A DNA stretch of 5,926 nucleotides from Candidatus Ventricola intestinavium (GCA_018715105.1 DVMG01000154.1:1-5926); one strand, 5' to 3'. Counted from the first letter of the stretch, positions 1 through 5,898 are shown. The notes: a model not told the origin generated them from the sequence alone. Numbers and translations: made by a program.

Positions 1-818
1 AACATGAATTAGGGGCAAAACTCTTTGAATATTCGGGGCATCGGATGATCCCCACGGATTTTGGCAGGTTTTATTTGGAAAACGCCGCAAAAATAGTCCA
101 GATAAACGACCGGTTCGAGCGTGACGTCCGGGGATTTGCAGCCAGGCGGGATCTCATCATGGCCTATCCGATGGCATATTCCGGATATATGACCGGAAGC
201 GTTCTTCCTGCCTTATACAGCGCGCACGCTGACCTCAGCGTCCAATGCTGCATAACGCCTCAATGCCGCATCCTGGAACGAATGATTCGCGGAGACTGGC
301 CTGTAGCCCTGGGGTTAGTCACCGAGGAAAATGCCAAAGCGCTCTCTTTCCTGACTGTCGGCTATCAGGAAATGGTGCTCGCAGTGCCCCGTGGTCACGC
401 ATTGTCGTCCCTCGCCATCCAGGACCATTCCTGCACATTTCCCCGCATTTTCCCCCCAATGCTGGCCGGCATCCCCTTCCTGTTACCGCGCTCCTCGTCG
501 TATAGCGGATGCTTTGCACAGAATTATTTTCGCATTCACGGCATCCATCCGCCGGTCGTCCTTCGCTTGCCCATGACGGGCCTTCTGTTTCAATCTGTTG
601 CGGCGGGAGCCGGCGTCGCCTTCGTGCCTTCTGTGCCGCTGCAATCGATGCATCTTGAGGATGCCATCACATATCTTTCCGTTGAAAAAACACAGGAGCG
701 CCGTCCCGTCGGTCTGCTGTTCAAAGCAGAGCATCGGCTCAGTCCACAGGAGGAGGCTCTTTATGAGACGATGCTTTCCCACCCATTCTGCGCGTCCTCC
801 TCACCGGGTGCGAGATAG
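1..818 (+). CDS. LysR-family transcriptional regulator, 5'-truncated by the window edge
   Basis: The open frame runs from position 3 with no stop, so the gene enters from the left and its true start is not visible; 271 residues are seen. The first 28 or so are the tail of a LysR winged helix-turn-helix: ELGAKLFE, then the wing-like HRMIPTDFGRFYLENA, which is the usual LysR 'LF.R..R...PT.aG..fl..a' pattern. A linker helix follows, then a periplasmic-binding-protein-like effector domain (about residues 60-258). Typical elements there are MIRGDWPVALGLV (the 'gelDlal' position), YQEMVLAVPRGHAL and a late SVAAGAGVAFVPS. Family knowledge: such proteins bind DNA as tetramers and answer to a small-molecule co-inducer. 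Effector and targets cannot be told from the sequence; LysR genes often regulate a divergent neighbour, which here would lie left of the window. The gene reads as more AT-rich with more mixed codon endings than its neighbours, which may hint at a different history. It converges on the rnj operon. Confidence 0.9.
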   Translation, partial: HELGAKLFEYSGHRMIPTDFGRFYLENAAKIVQINDRFERDVRGFAARRDLIMAYPMAYSGYMTGSVLPALYSAHADLSVQCCITPQCRILERMIRGDWPVALGLVTEENAKALSFLTVGYQEMVLAVPRGHALSSLAIQDHSCTFPRIFPPMLAGIPFLLPRSSSYSGCFAQNYFRIHGIHPPVVLRLPMTGLLFQSVAAGAGVAFVPSVPLQSMHLEDAITYLSVEKTQERRPVGLLFKAEHRLSPQEEALYETMLSHPFCASSSPGAR

Positions 819-858
819 CTGGGGCGGCGCGCCCCATGCATCCGTCCGGTTCCTGCAT

Positions 859-902
859 AAAAAAGCCGCCTTCCCTTTCCGGCGTTTGGAAGAGAAGGCG
901 GC
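859..902 (-). terminator. Intrinsic terminator of the rnj-rlmI operon
   Basis: A perfect 9-bp GC-rich stem (GCCGCCTTC at 865-873 with GAAGGCGGC at 894-902) encloses a second 4-bp stem (877-880 with 888-891) and a 7-nt loop. Read on the minus strand, the hairpin is followed directly by six U residues (A tract at 859-864 on the plus strand). It begins 16 nt beyond the methyltransferase stop codon, the expected place for the operon's end. On the plus strand no T tract follows, so it should act in one direction only and not serve the converging LysR gene. Confidence 0.87.
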
Positions 903-917
903 CCGCTATGCCGGCAA

Positions 918-2132
918 TCAGTCCAGCATCTGAAGCCACAGGCTCTTAAGATAGTAGCTTTCCGGATATCCCGCAAGCACGGGGTGGTCGATATCCTGCC
1001 TGCGCAGGGTCATCACGCGCACCTGCCGGTGCAGATCCTGCGCGGCAGAGAGCACGGTGCTGACAAACACATCCTCCGGCATGTGATAGGAGCAGGAGTG
1101 CGTGGCCAGCACGCCTCCCGCGGGCAGGAGGCGCATGGCCGAAAGCGCAATCTCTTTATACCCGCGGCAGGCGCTGGCCATGTTGGCATGCGCCTTGGTG
1201 AAGGCGGGCGGATCGAGGATCACCACATCGTACCGGCGCTTTTCCTTTCCCTGCGCGCGCAGATAATCAAAACAGTTCGCGCAGACGGCGTCAACCTGCA
1301 CGCCGTTGAGGCCGGCATTCCTTTTGATCCGCTCCACCGCCGCTTCGCTGATGTCCACCGCCGTCACGCTGCTTGCGCCGGCCAGAGCGGCGTGAAGCGC
1401 AAACCCACCGATGTAGGAAAAGCAGTCGAGCACGCGCGCGCCGTGGCAGAACTGCTGAACAAACCGGTGATTGTCCTTCTGATCCAGAAAACAGCCCGTC
1501 TTCTGCCCGTGCATCACATCCACGGAAAAGCGAACGCCGTTTTCCTGAAGGAGGACTTCCCGAGGCAGTTCCCCATAGAGCACGCGGGAAAAGCACGCCA
1601 TGCCCTCCTTTTTCCGAATGGCGTCTTCGTTGTCCAGCACAAGGCAGTCCGGGCGCTGGCATTCCATCAGCGTGTCCGCAATCGTCTGCGTAAAGCGCTC
1701 CATGCCCAGCGCCAGGATCTGAAGCACAATCACCCCGCCGAAGCGGTCGCAGATGACGCCCGGAAGGCGGTCGGCTTCCCCGTAGATCAGCCTGCAGCAA
1801 TCCGTTCCCGGTCTTTCCAGCACAAAGCGGCGGTATGCGCATGCCTCGCGCACGCGGGCGGCGATCAGCGCCTCCGTGACTTCTTCCCGCCTGTGGGTGA
1901 GCAGGCGCACGGTGATCAGGGAGCGGCTGTTGTAAAAGCCCGCGCCCATATAGCGCCCGCGGAAATCCACCACCGTCACCAGGCCGCCGTCCTGCGGCTC
2001 CCCCTGGATGCGCTCAATCTCGTTGCCGTATACCCAGGGATGCCCCTGCAAGAGCTTCTTCTGCCGGCCGTTGATCACATGCACAACCGGCATGCCCTCC
2101 GCTCCGGCCTCCCGGCAATCCCTTTTCTCCAT
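918..2132 (-). CDS. rlmI: RlmI-family class I SAM-dependent 23S rRNA (cytosine-C5) methyltransferase
   Basis: This 404-residue protein matches the length and domain order of the RlmI (YccW/YwbD) family, whose E. coli member makes m5C1962 in 23S rRNA. An N-terminal PUA RNA-binding domain covers about residues 16-90 (KLLQGHPWVYGNEI). A short middle domain follows, then GQKTGCFLDQ (209-218), the family signature. The Rossmann methyltransferase fold has SAM motif I around LDCFSYIGGFALHAA (235-249), an acidic AVDIS (D260), motif IV DPPAF (307-311) and a Cys motif HSCS (345-348) in which C347 is the expected catalytic nucleophile. The first ATG is chosen because a GGAGG lies 8 nt upstream; the next Met (codon 14) has its GGAGG only 2 nt away. 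It starts 28 nt after the RNase J stop, so it is very probably co-transcribed. The protein has 15 Cys residues, fitting an anaerobe. The exact target base is inferred from the family. Confidence 0.93.
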   Translation of the reverse strand: MEKRDCREAGAEGMPVVHVINGRQKKLLQGHPWVYGNEIERIQGEPQDGGLVTVVDFRGRYMGAGFYNSRSLITVRLLTHRREEVTEALIAARVREACAYRRFVLERPGTDCCRLIYGEADRLPGVICDRFGGVIVLQILALGMERFTQTIADTLMECQRPDCLVLDNEDAIRKKEGMACFSRVLYGELPREVLLQENGVRFSVDVMHGQKTGCFLDQKDNHRFVQQFCHGARVLDCFSYIGGFALHAALAGASSVTAVDISEAAVERIKRNAGLNGVQVDAVCANCFDYLRAQGKEKRRYDVVILDPPAFTKAHANMASACRGYKEIALSAMRLLPAGGVLATHSCSYHMPEDVFVSTVLSAAQDLHRQVRVMTLRRQDIDHPVLAGYPESYYLKSLWLQMLD

Positions 2133-2140
2133 GTTTCCGT

Positions 2141-2145
2141 CCTCC
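2141..2145 (-). promoter_or_regulatory. Ribosome binding site of the rlmI-like gene
   Basis: GGAGG on the minus strand, 8 nt before the ATG at 2132, lies inside the 28-nt gap after the RNase J stop codon. It fixes the start at 2132 and shows that the second gene has its own initiation site within the shared message. Confidence 0.7.
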
Positions 2146-2160
2146 GTCCCGTCCGCCGTT

Positions 2161-4389
2161 TTACTCCACCTCGGTCAGGTTGATCATCACAACCGGCCGG
2201 CGCTTTGTGCGCTCATAGAGGAACGAGCGCATCTGCCCCTGCATCTGGCCGGAAGAAACGGCCTCCTGCACCTTGTGGCCGCTGCTCAGCGTGCGGGTGA
2301 CAAAGTTGGCCGCATGCTGGCGGCAGTCCGCCTCGATCTTGGCGTGTTCGCTGTCATACAAAAAGCCCATGGCGCTGACGACGGGCTGCGCCATCATCAT
2401 GCCCGTGCGGCGGTTGATCACCAGCGAGATGGCGACGACACCGTCTGCGGAGAGCAGCTTGCGTTCGCGCAGCACGCTGTTGTCCACCTCGCCCACGGAG
2501 GACGCGCCGTCGATGAGCACCGCATCCCCGTTTGTAAAGCCAGCCACGCGCGCGGATCCCTTTGAAATCTCAAAGATATCCCCATTGGCGAGGATAAAGA
2601 TGTTTTCAAACGGCACGCCCAGCCTGTGCGCGAGCTCCGCGTGCTGATAGAGCATGCGGGTTTCCCCGTGCGCGGGAATGAAGAACTTCGGCCTCACCAG
2701 GCTGTGCACGAGCTTGATCTCCTCCTGGGAAGCATGGCCGGAGACGTGCACATCCGCCAGCGCAGAATAATACACCTTCGCCCCCCGGCGGTAAAGCTCG
2801 TTGATAACCTTATAAATCGGCTTTTCATTGCCGGGAATCGGCGTGGCGGAGATGATGACCGTATCGCCCGGCTGAATTTCGATCTCCCTGTGGTTGGAAA
2901 ACGCGATGCGCGTCAGGGCGCTCATCGGTTCGCCCTGCGACCCCGTGGAGATGATGACCACCTGCTCCGGCGGGTAGTGATCCACCTGAGAAAGCTCGAT
3001 GAGCGTGTCCGGTTTCTTCTGAATATAGCCCAGGTTGTTGGCCGCGTTGAAGACGTTGAGCATGCTGCGGCCCACCAGGGCCACCTTGCGTCCATGGCGC
3101 TCTGCGGCGGTAAAGATCTGCTGAAGCCGCGAGACATTGGAAGAGAAGGTCGCCACAAAGATGCGGCCGCGCGCATCCTTGAACATCTCGGCCATGGATT
3201 CCCCCACATGCCGCTCGGACTTGGAAAAGCCGGGCACCTCAATGTTGGTGGATTCACACACAAAGAGCAGCACGCCCTCGCGGCCGATCTGCGCGATACG
3301 CTGCAGATCCATGATCTCGCCGTTGATCGGCGTGTAATCGATCTTGAAATCCCCCGAGTGCACGATGATGCCAATCGGCGTGCGGATGGCAAACATGAAC
3401 GCATCGGCGATGGAATGGTTGACGTGGATGAATTCCACGGCAAAGCATCCCGCCCGGATCACGTCCCCCGCCTCGGCCACATGCAGCTCGCAGCTGCGCG
3501 CAAGTCCGGGCACGCGGTCATCCAGCTTATACCCCAGCAGCTCGATGGTCATGCGCCCGCCATAGACGGGAGCCCTGAATTCACGCAGCAGATAGGGCAG
3601 GCCGCCGATGTGATCCTCGTGGCCATGGGTGATAAAGATGCCGCGCACACGGTCGCGATTTTGCAGCACGTATGTGAAATCCGGAATGACCGCGTCCACG
3701 CCGGGCATCGTCTCATCCGGGAAGATCTGCCCGCAGTCAACGATGATGATGTCGTTGCCATACTCATAGGCCGTCATGTTCTTGCCGATCTCACACATGC
3801 CCCCCAGCGGAATCATGCGCAGCGTGCTCTTGGTGGGATGCGCGCTGGCCCGCGAGCGCATGGACGGCGGGCGCCTGCCTGTGAGCTGAAGCGTCTGGGA
3901 AATACAGGGCTTTTCCTCCTGGGCGGCAGGGGACACAATGTGGCGCCGTCCCTGGCGCGGCCGGGTAGCCGCCGGTTTTCTGCGCGGCGCGGAGGCCGGA
4001 TTCTGCCCGCCGGCCGACCGGCTGCTTGCCCGCGGGGCTCGCGCTTTCTGCGCGGTTTCCAGGGAAACCGCGCTTTGCCCGCCAGCCGTGCCTGCCGGCA
4101 AAGCCGGCTGCGCAGGAGCCGGGCTCCTGCCGCGGCGCGGGGCGCGCGGCTGCTCCCGGGCAGGGGATGCCTTTGCCTCCTCCTGATTCCGGGAGACGGG
4201 GGCGGAAACCCGGGGTTTGCGCACGGTTCCCGATTTGCGCGGCGCAGCGGGTTCCTGGGCGGCCGCCTGACCAGGCTGCGCGGTGCGGCGAACGGGCCGG
4301 CGGCGGGCGCCTGCCTGCGCCTTGTCCTTTTTCTGCCCTTCGGCAGGCTTTATGTTTTCTCTGTTCTCTCTATTTTCGTTATCTGTCAC
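2161..4389 (-). CDS. rnj: Ribonuclease J (beta-CASP metallo-beta-lactamase RNase) with long basic N-terminal extension
   Basis: RNase J degrades mRNA 5'-to-3' and by endonucleolytic cuts, and matures 16S rRNA in Bacillota; it is cytoplasmic. Residues 1 to about 188 are Pro/Ala/Arg-rich, with roughly 40 Arg/Lys against 13 Asp/Glu, and look disordered. The enzyme core starts at TLRMIPLGGMCEIGKN (189-204). Zinc-site motifs are complete: VDCG (D218), HGHEDH (255-260), VNHS (H325) and HSGDFK (D347). Beta-CASP motif A is ESTN (E379, where Asp is commoner in RNase J; the motif allows either). Motif B is SGHAS (H552) and motif C is PAHGE (H574, His typical of RNA-acting members). The usual C-terminal domain ends with SFLYERTKRRPVVM. 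The total of 742 residues exceeds the usual 550 or so entirely through the extension. Start: GTG at 4389 has AGAAAGGA 7 nt upstream. The ATG two codons earlier (4395, giving 744 residues) is only 1 nt from that site, so it is less likely. First gene of an operon with the rRNA methyltransferase. Confidence 0.97.
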   Translation of the reverse strand: MTDNENRENRENIKPAEGQKKDKAQAGARRRPVRRTAQPGQAAAQEPAAPRKSGTVRKPRVSAPVSRNQEEAKASPAREQPRAPRRGRSPAPAQPALPAGTAGGQSAVSLETAQKARAPRASSRSAGGQNPASAPRRKPAATRPRQGRRHIVSPAAQEEKPCISQTLQLTGRRPPSMRSRASAHPTKSTLRMIPLGGMCEIGKNMTAYEYGNDIIIVDCGQIFPDETMPGVDAVIPDFTYVLQNRDRVRGIFITHGHEDHIGGLPYLLREFRAPVYGGRMTIELLGYKLDDRVPGLARSCELHVAEAGDVIRAGCFAVEFIHVNHSIADAFMFAIRTPIGIIVHSGDFKIDYTPINGEIMDLQRIAQIGREGVLLFVCESTNIEVPGFSKSERHVGESMAEMFKDARGRIFVATFSSNVSRLQQIFTAAERHGRKVALVGRSMLNVFNAANNLGYIQKKPDTLIELSQVDHYPPEQVVIISTGSQGEPMSALTRIAFSNHREIEIQPGDTVIISATPIPGNEKPIYKVINELYRRGAKVYYSALADVHVSGHASQEEIKLVHSLVRPKFFIPAHGETRMLYQHAELAHRLGVPFENIFILANGDIFEISKGSARVAGFTNGDAVLIDGASSVGEVDNSVLRERKLLSADGVVAISLVINRRTGMMMAQPVVSAMGFLYDSEHAKIEADCRQHAANFVTRTLSSGHKVQEAVSSGQMQGQMRSFLYERTKRRPVVMINLTEVE
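4009..4130. repeat. Cluster of four perfect inverted repeats inside the rnj extension-coding region
   Basis: Four separate hairpin-forming palindromes lie in a row. The first is GCCGG/CCGGC at 4009-4022 with a 4-nt loop. The second is a 10-bp stem at 4050-4059 with 4064-4073 (GCGCGGTTTC, loop CAGG). The third is GCCGGC at 4094-4099 with 4103-4108 (loop AAA). The fourth is GCAGGAGC/GCTCCTGC at 4112-4119 with 4123-4130 (loop CGG). All lie in the stretch encoding the low-complexity Arg/Pro/Ala extension of RNase J, where protein constraint is weak. High GC makes short stems likely by chance; the 8- and 10-bp stems so close together are less easily explained that way. Confidence 0.5.
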
Positions 4390-4396
4390 AGCCATT

Positions 4397-4404
4397 TCCT
4401 TTCT
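4397..4404 (-). promoter_or_regulatory. Shine-Dalgarno of rnj that favours a GTG start
   Basis: AGAAAGGA on the minus strand matches eight consecutive bases of the Bacillota-type anti-Shine-Dalgarno complement (AGAAAGGAGG). It is 7 nt from the GTG at 4389 but only 1 nt from the ATG at 4395. Normal spacing therefore picks GTG as initiator, with the ATG and Ala codon inside the spacer. Confidence 0.6.
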
Positions 4405-4480
4405 TTATCTGTTTCTTGTCCATTCCGTTGGTTCTTGCTTCCTTCTGTCCATGGCCCGGTATCCGGCGCAGGGACTGTTT

Positions 4481-4521
4481 CGATGCAATTTTGCGTATCA
4501 AAAACAGACGCACCTGCATCG
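4481..4521 (-). other. Stem-loop in the rnj leader
   Basis: The outer stem is 7 bp and perfect (CGATGCA at 4481-4487 with TGCATCG at 4515-4521). A small internal loop is followed by a 5-bp inner stem (TGCGT at 4492-4496 with ACGCA at 4508-4512) and an 11-nt apical loop. No U tract follows on either strand, so it is not an intrinsic terminator. It sits about 90 nt before the rnj start codon. Any regulatory role is inference. Confidence 0.45.
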
Positions 4522-4646
4522 GCGCATTTGCGCGTTTCCGTTTCATGTGCATGTTGTGTCTTGACGCCGTGCGGAGGTCATCCCGGCGGCCATCTATCTT
4601 GAGCAGGGCCCCTTTGGAATCCTGCGCAAAAGTCCATAACGTTTTA

Positions 4647-4675
4647 ATTATACACGAAAAAAGCAGGTCTGGCAA
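4647..4675 (-). promoter_or_regulatory. Sigma-A-type promoter of the rnj-rlmI operon
   Basis: On the minus strand, -35 TTGCCA (4675-4670, five of six consensus bases) and -10 TATAAT (4652-4647, perfect) are separated by exactly 17 bp. The spacer contains a T6 run and the sequence downstream of the -10 is AT-rich. Predicted start of transcription is near 4640. This is one of the two best promoter matches in the window and points straight at rnj. Confidence 0.87.
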
Positions 4676-4702
4676 CTCCTATGCGCATTCAATCGGGAAA
4701 AA

Positions 4703-4726
4703 AAGCGCAGCGCCTTTGCCGCGCTT
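4703..4726. repeat. GC palindrome with flanking A and T tracts in the divergent intergenic region
   Basis: AAGCGC (4703-4708) pairs with GCGCTT (4721-4726), with an A/C mismatch and two or three further inner pairs (4710-4712 with 4717-4719). An A run precedes it from 4698 and a T-rich stretch follows to about 4743. The shape is that of a bidirectional terminator, yet it sits between two divergent promoters and its right arm overlaps the -35 of the LCP gene promoter. It could stop antisense transcription leaving rnj, act as an operator, or be a relic. Confidence 0.4.
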
Positions 4727-4753
4727 GATTTTCTTCTTTATTTATGTTATGTT
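4725..4753 (+). promoter_or_regulatory. Extended -10 promoter for the LCP gene
   Basis: -35 TTGATT (4725-4730, four of six), a 17-bp spacer, and -10 TATGTT (4748-4753, four of six) preceded by TG at 4745-4746 as an extended -10. Predicted transcription start is near 4760, giving a leader of about 115 nt to the chosen ATG. This placement also excludes the ATG at 4744, which would lie upstream of the message. Confidence 0.6.
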
Positions 4754-4862
4754 TACTCTTAGATCTTTCATGTCCCATTGGGGCGCATTTTGATTCTCCA
4801 TTCATGTTGAAAAGGGCCGGGAAGCCGCGCTGCCTTCATGCGCCTTCGTTCCGGCAGAAAGC

Positions 4863-4867
4863 GGGGG
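4863..4867 (+). promoter_or_regulatory. Weak ribosome binding site of the LCP gene
   Basis: A GGGGG run (within AAAGCGGGGG) lies 8 nt before the ATG at 4876. It is an imperfect Shine-Dalgarno, but the earlier in-frame ATG at 4804 has no purine-rich sequence at a proper distance, so this site favours 4876. Confidence 0.4.
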
Positions 4868-4875
4868 CATCGATC

Positions 4876-5796
4876 ATGCAAACCGTCCGAAACTCATTTG
4901 AAAAAGCCTCTTCCTTCTTTAAAGCCCATCGAAAGCTGCGCATCGCGGCCATCGCGCTGCTGGCTCTGGTTGTGGCGCTCCTCGTGCTGCTCGTCGCGCT
5001 GCATCCGCATGGCACGCAGACCTATCTCATCCTGGGGATTGACAACTATGGCTCCCTGGATGACAACGGACGCAGCGACGTGATGATGCTCGTGCACCTT
5101 GATTTTGACCGGTCGCAGATCGCCGCCGCCACGTTTGCCCGTGACATGTTTGTGAAAAACGACACGGGAAGCCAGGTAAAAATCAATACCATTGTGCGCA
5201 ATCACGATGAAGACGCCCTCGTGCGCGCCGTGGAGCAGAATTTCGGTGTTGAAATCGACGGCTGGTTCCGCGTCAATTTTTCATCCGTGATCTCGATTGT
5301 AGACGCCATCGGGGGCGCGGATGTGGAATTGACGGCTGAAGAAGCCCGGTATATTGACAACACAGCCGGCGCTTATCCCGATTCGCCGCTGAGCGAGGGG
5401 ATCTGCCATCTCAACGGCGCACAGGCCCTCACTTACGCGCGCTGCCGCAAGCTGGATAACGACATTGGCCGCGGCAACCGCCAAAGCAAGCTCTTTGAAG
5501 CGCTTGTCGCGCAGATGCGCAGGATGACGGCCTCCCATGTCCTTTCCCTGGTGGACAGCATGAGCCACGCATGGCGCTCTTCGCTCAGCGGCGCGCAGCA
5601 GGCCGCTCTGGTCTACAAGGCCTTGTGGCTGCGCGGCGCAGAGGTCACGCGCATATCGGTTCCCTTTGAGGGATCCTGGCGCTATGGCAACGCCGCAAAC
5701 GGCACAAGCGGCATCCTTGCCGATCTGGAAGACAACCGCCGCCTTCTGCTGGAAGCGCTGGGCCTGCCCGCTCCGCAGCAGCCAGAAGAAGAGTGA
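4876..5796 (+). CDS. LytR-CpsA-Psr (LCP) family cell-wall polymer transferase
   Basis: LCP enzymes move teichoic acids or other lipid-linked glycopolymers onto peptidoglycan at the outer membrane face. With the ATG at 4876 the product has 306 residues. A short basic cytoplasmic tail comes first, then one membrane helix (about 21-42), then the extracellular LCP domain. Family motifs occur in order: YLILGIDNYG (50-59), GRSDVMM (65-71, D68), FARDMFV (87-93, R89 D90), VKINT (101-105), IVDAIGGADVEL (141-152), LNGAQALTYARCR (179-191, R189 and R191) and DIGRGNRQ (196-203). These supply the conserved Asp and Arg residues that bind the pyrophosphate. The C-terminal part (ISVPFEGSWRY to the end) is the usual LCP tail; there is no extra LytR_C domain. 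In-frame ATGs at 4744 and 4804 are disfavoured: the first overlaps the predicted -10 and the second lacks a ribosome binding site. It is transcribed alone, between its own promoter and terminator. Which polymer it handles cannot be told. Confidence 0.93.
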   Translation: MQTVRNSFEKASSFFKAHRKLRIAAIALLALVVALLVLLVALHPHGTQTYLILGIDNYGSLDDNGRSDVMMLVHLDFDRSQIAAATFARDMFVKNDTGSQVKINTIVRNHDEDALVRAVEQNFGVEIDGWFRVNFSSVISIVDAIGGADVELTAEEARYIDNTAGAYPDSPLSEGICHLNGAQALTYARCRKLDNDIGRGNRQSKLFEALVAQMRRMTASHVLSLVDSMSHAWRSSLSGAQQAALVYKALWLRGAEVTRISVPFEGSWRYGNAANGTSGILADLEDNRRLLLEALGLPAPQQPEEE

Positions 5797-5814
5797 TTCT
5801 CTGTGCGGCCCTTC

Positions 5815-5866
5815 TTTCCGGCTGGCGCAGATTCCCTGCGCGGTCAGCCGGAAATTCTTTGTTTTT
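5815..5866 (+). terminator. Intrinsic terminator of the LCP gene
   Basis: A long hairpin has a perfect 10-bp outer stem (TTTCCGGCTG at 5815-5824 with CAGCCGGAAA at 5845-5854). A perfect 6-bp inner stem (GCGCAG at 5825-5830 with CTGCGC at 5836-5841) carries a 5-nt loop, with a 3-nt bulge between the stems. The T-rich tail TTCTTTGTTTTT (5855-5866) follows. It starts 18 nt after the LCP stop codon. Confidence 0.93.
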
Positions 5867-5869
5867 GGG

Positions 5870-5898
5870 ATGACATCACCGCATCGTTTTGATATAAT
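5870..5898 (+). promoter_or_regulatory. Strong sigma-A-type promoter for the next gene rightward
   Basis: -35 ATGACA (5870-5875, five of six), a 17-bp spacer, and a perfect TATAAT (5893-5898) with TG at 5890-5891 as extended -10. Transcription should begin near 5905, leaving only about 20 nt before the window ends, so the gene it drives is not visible. Confidence 0.8.

Larger units (their letters stand above)
4390..4640 (-). other. Long 5' leader of the rnj operon (predicted)
   Basis: With the promoter at 4647-4675, transcription should start near 4640, leaving roughly 245-250 nt before the rnj start codon. I recognise no known riboswitch or T-box in it. It contains one clear stem-loop (4481-4521) and a smaller adjacent hairpin (GCGC/GCGC, 4522-4525 with 4530-4533). 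A 57-codon basic frame (4552 to 4379) and its last 14 codons (from 4423) run into the rnj start, but neither has a ribosome binding site. Leader length depends on the predicted start site. Confidence 0.55.

Noticed and set aside
821..835. GGGGCG-GCG-CGCCCC hairpin just after the LysR stop, as a terminator
   Set aside because: The stem is only 6 bp with a 3-nt loop and no T tract follows, so it does not qualify as an intrinsic terminator.
598..976. Small frames on both strands over the LysR 3' end and convergent gap
   Set aside because: They lie across a real coding frame and a terminator hairpin and show no domain or ribosome binding site.
984..2183. A 399-codon plus-strand frame opposite the methyltransferase gene
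   Set aside because: Same kind of shadow: no recognisable domain and His/Ala/Arg-rich composition. It runs across both the methyltransferase start and the operon's intergenic gap.
4379..4552. A basic 57-codon frame in the rnj leader (and its last 14 codons from 4423) overlapping the rnj start, as a possible leader peptide
   Set aside because: Neither ATG has a Shine-Dalgarno at workable spacing, the peptide has no recognisable feature, and rnj has its own good site.
2626..4602. A 658-codon open frame on the plus strand opposite rnj
   Set aside because: It mirrors the GC-rich codons of rnj, encodes His/Arg-rich low-complexity sequence with no recognisable domain, and the opposite strand has a full set of RNase J catalytic motifs plus promoter and operon context.
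4396..4640. Known riboswitch or T-box in the rnj leader
   Set aside because: I saw no T-box sequence, no terminator/antiterminator pair and no riboswitch core I recognise; only generic stem-loops.
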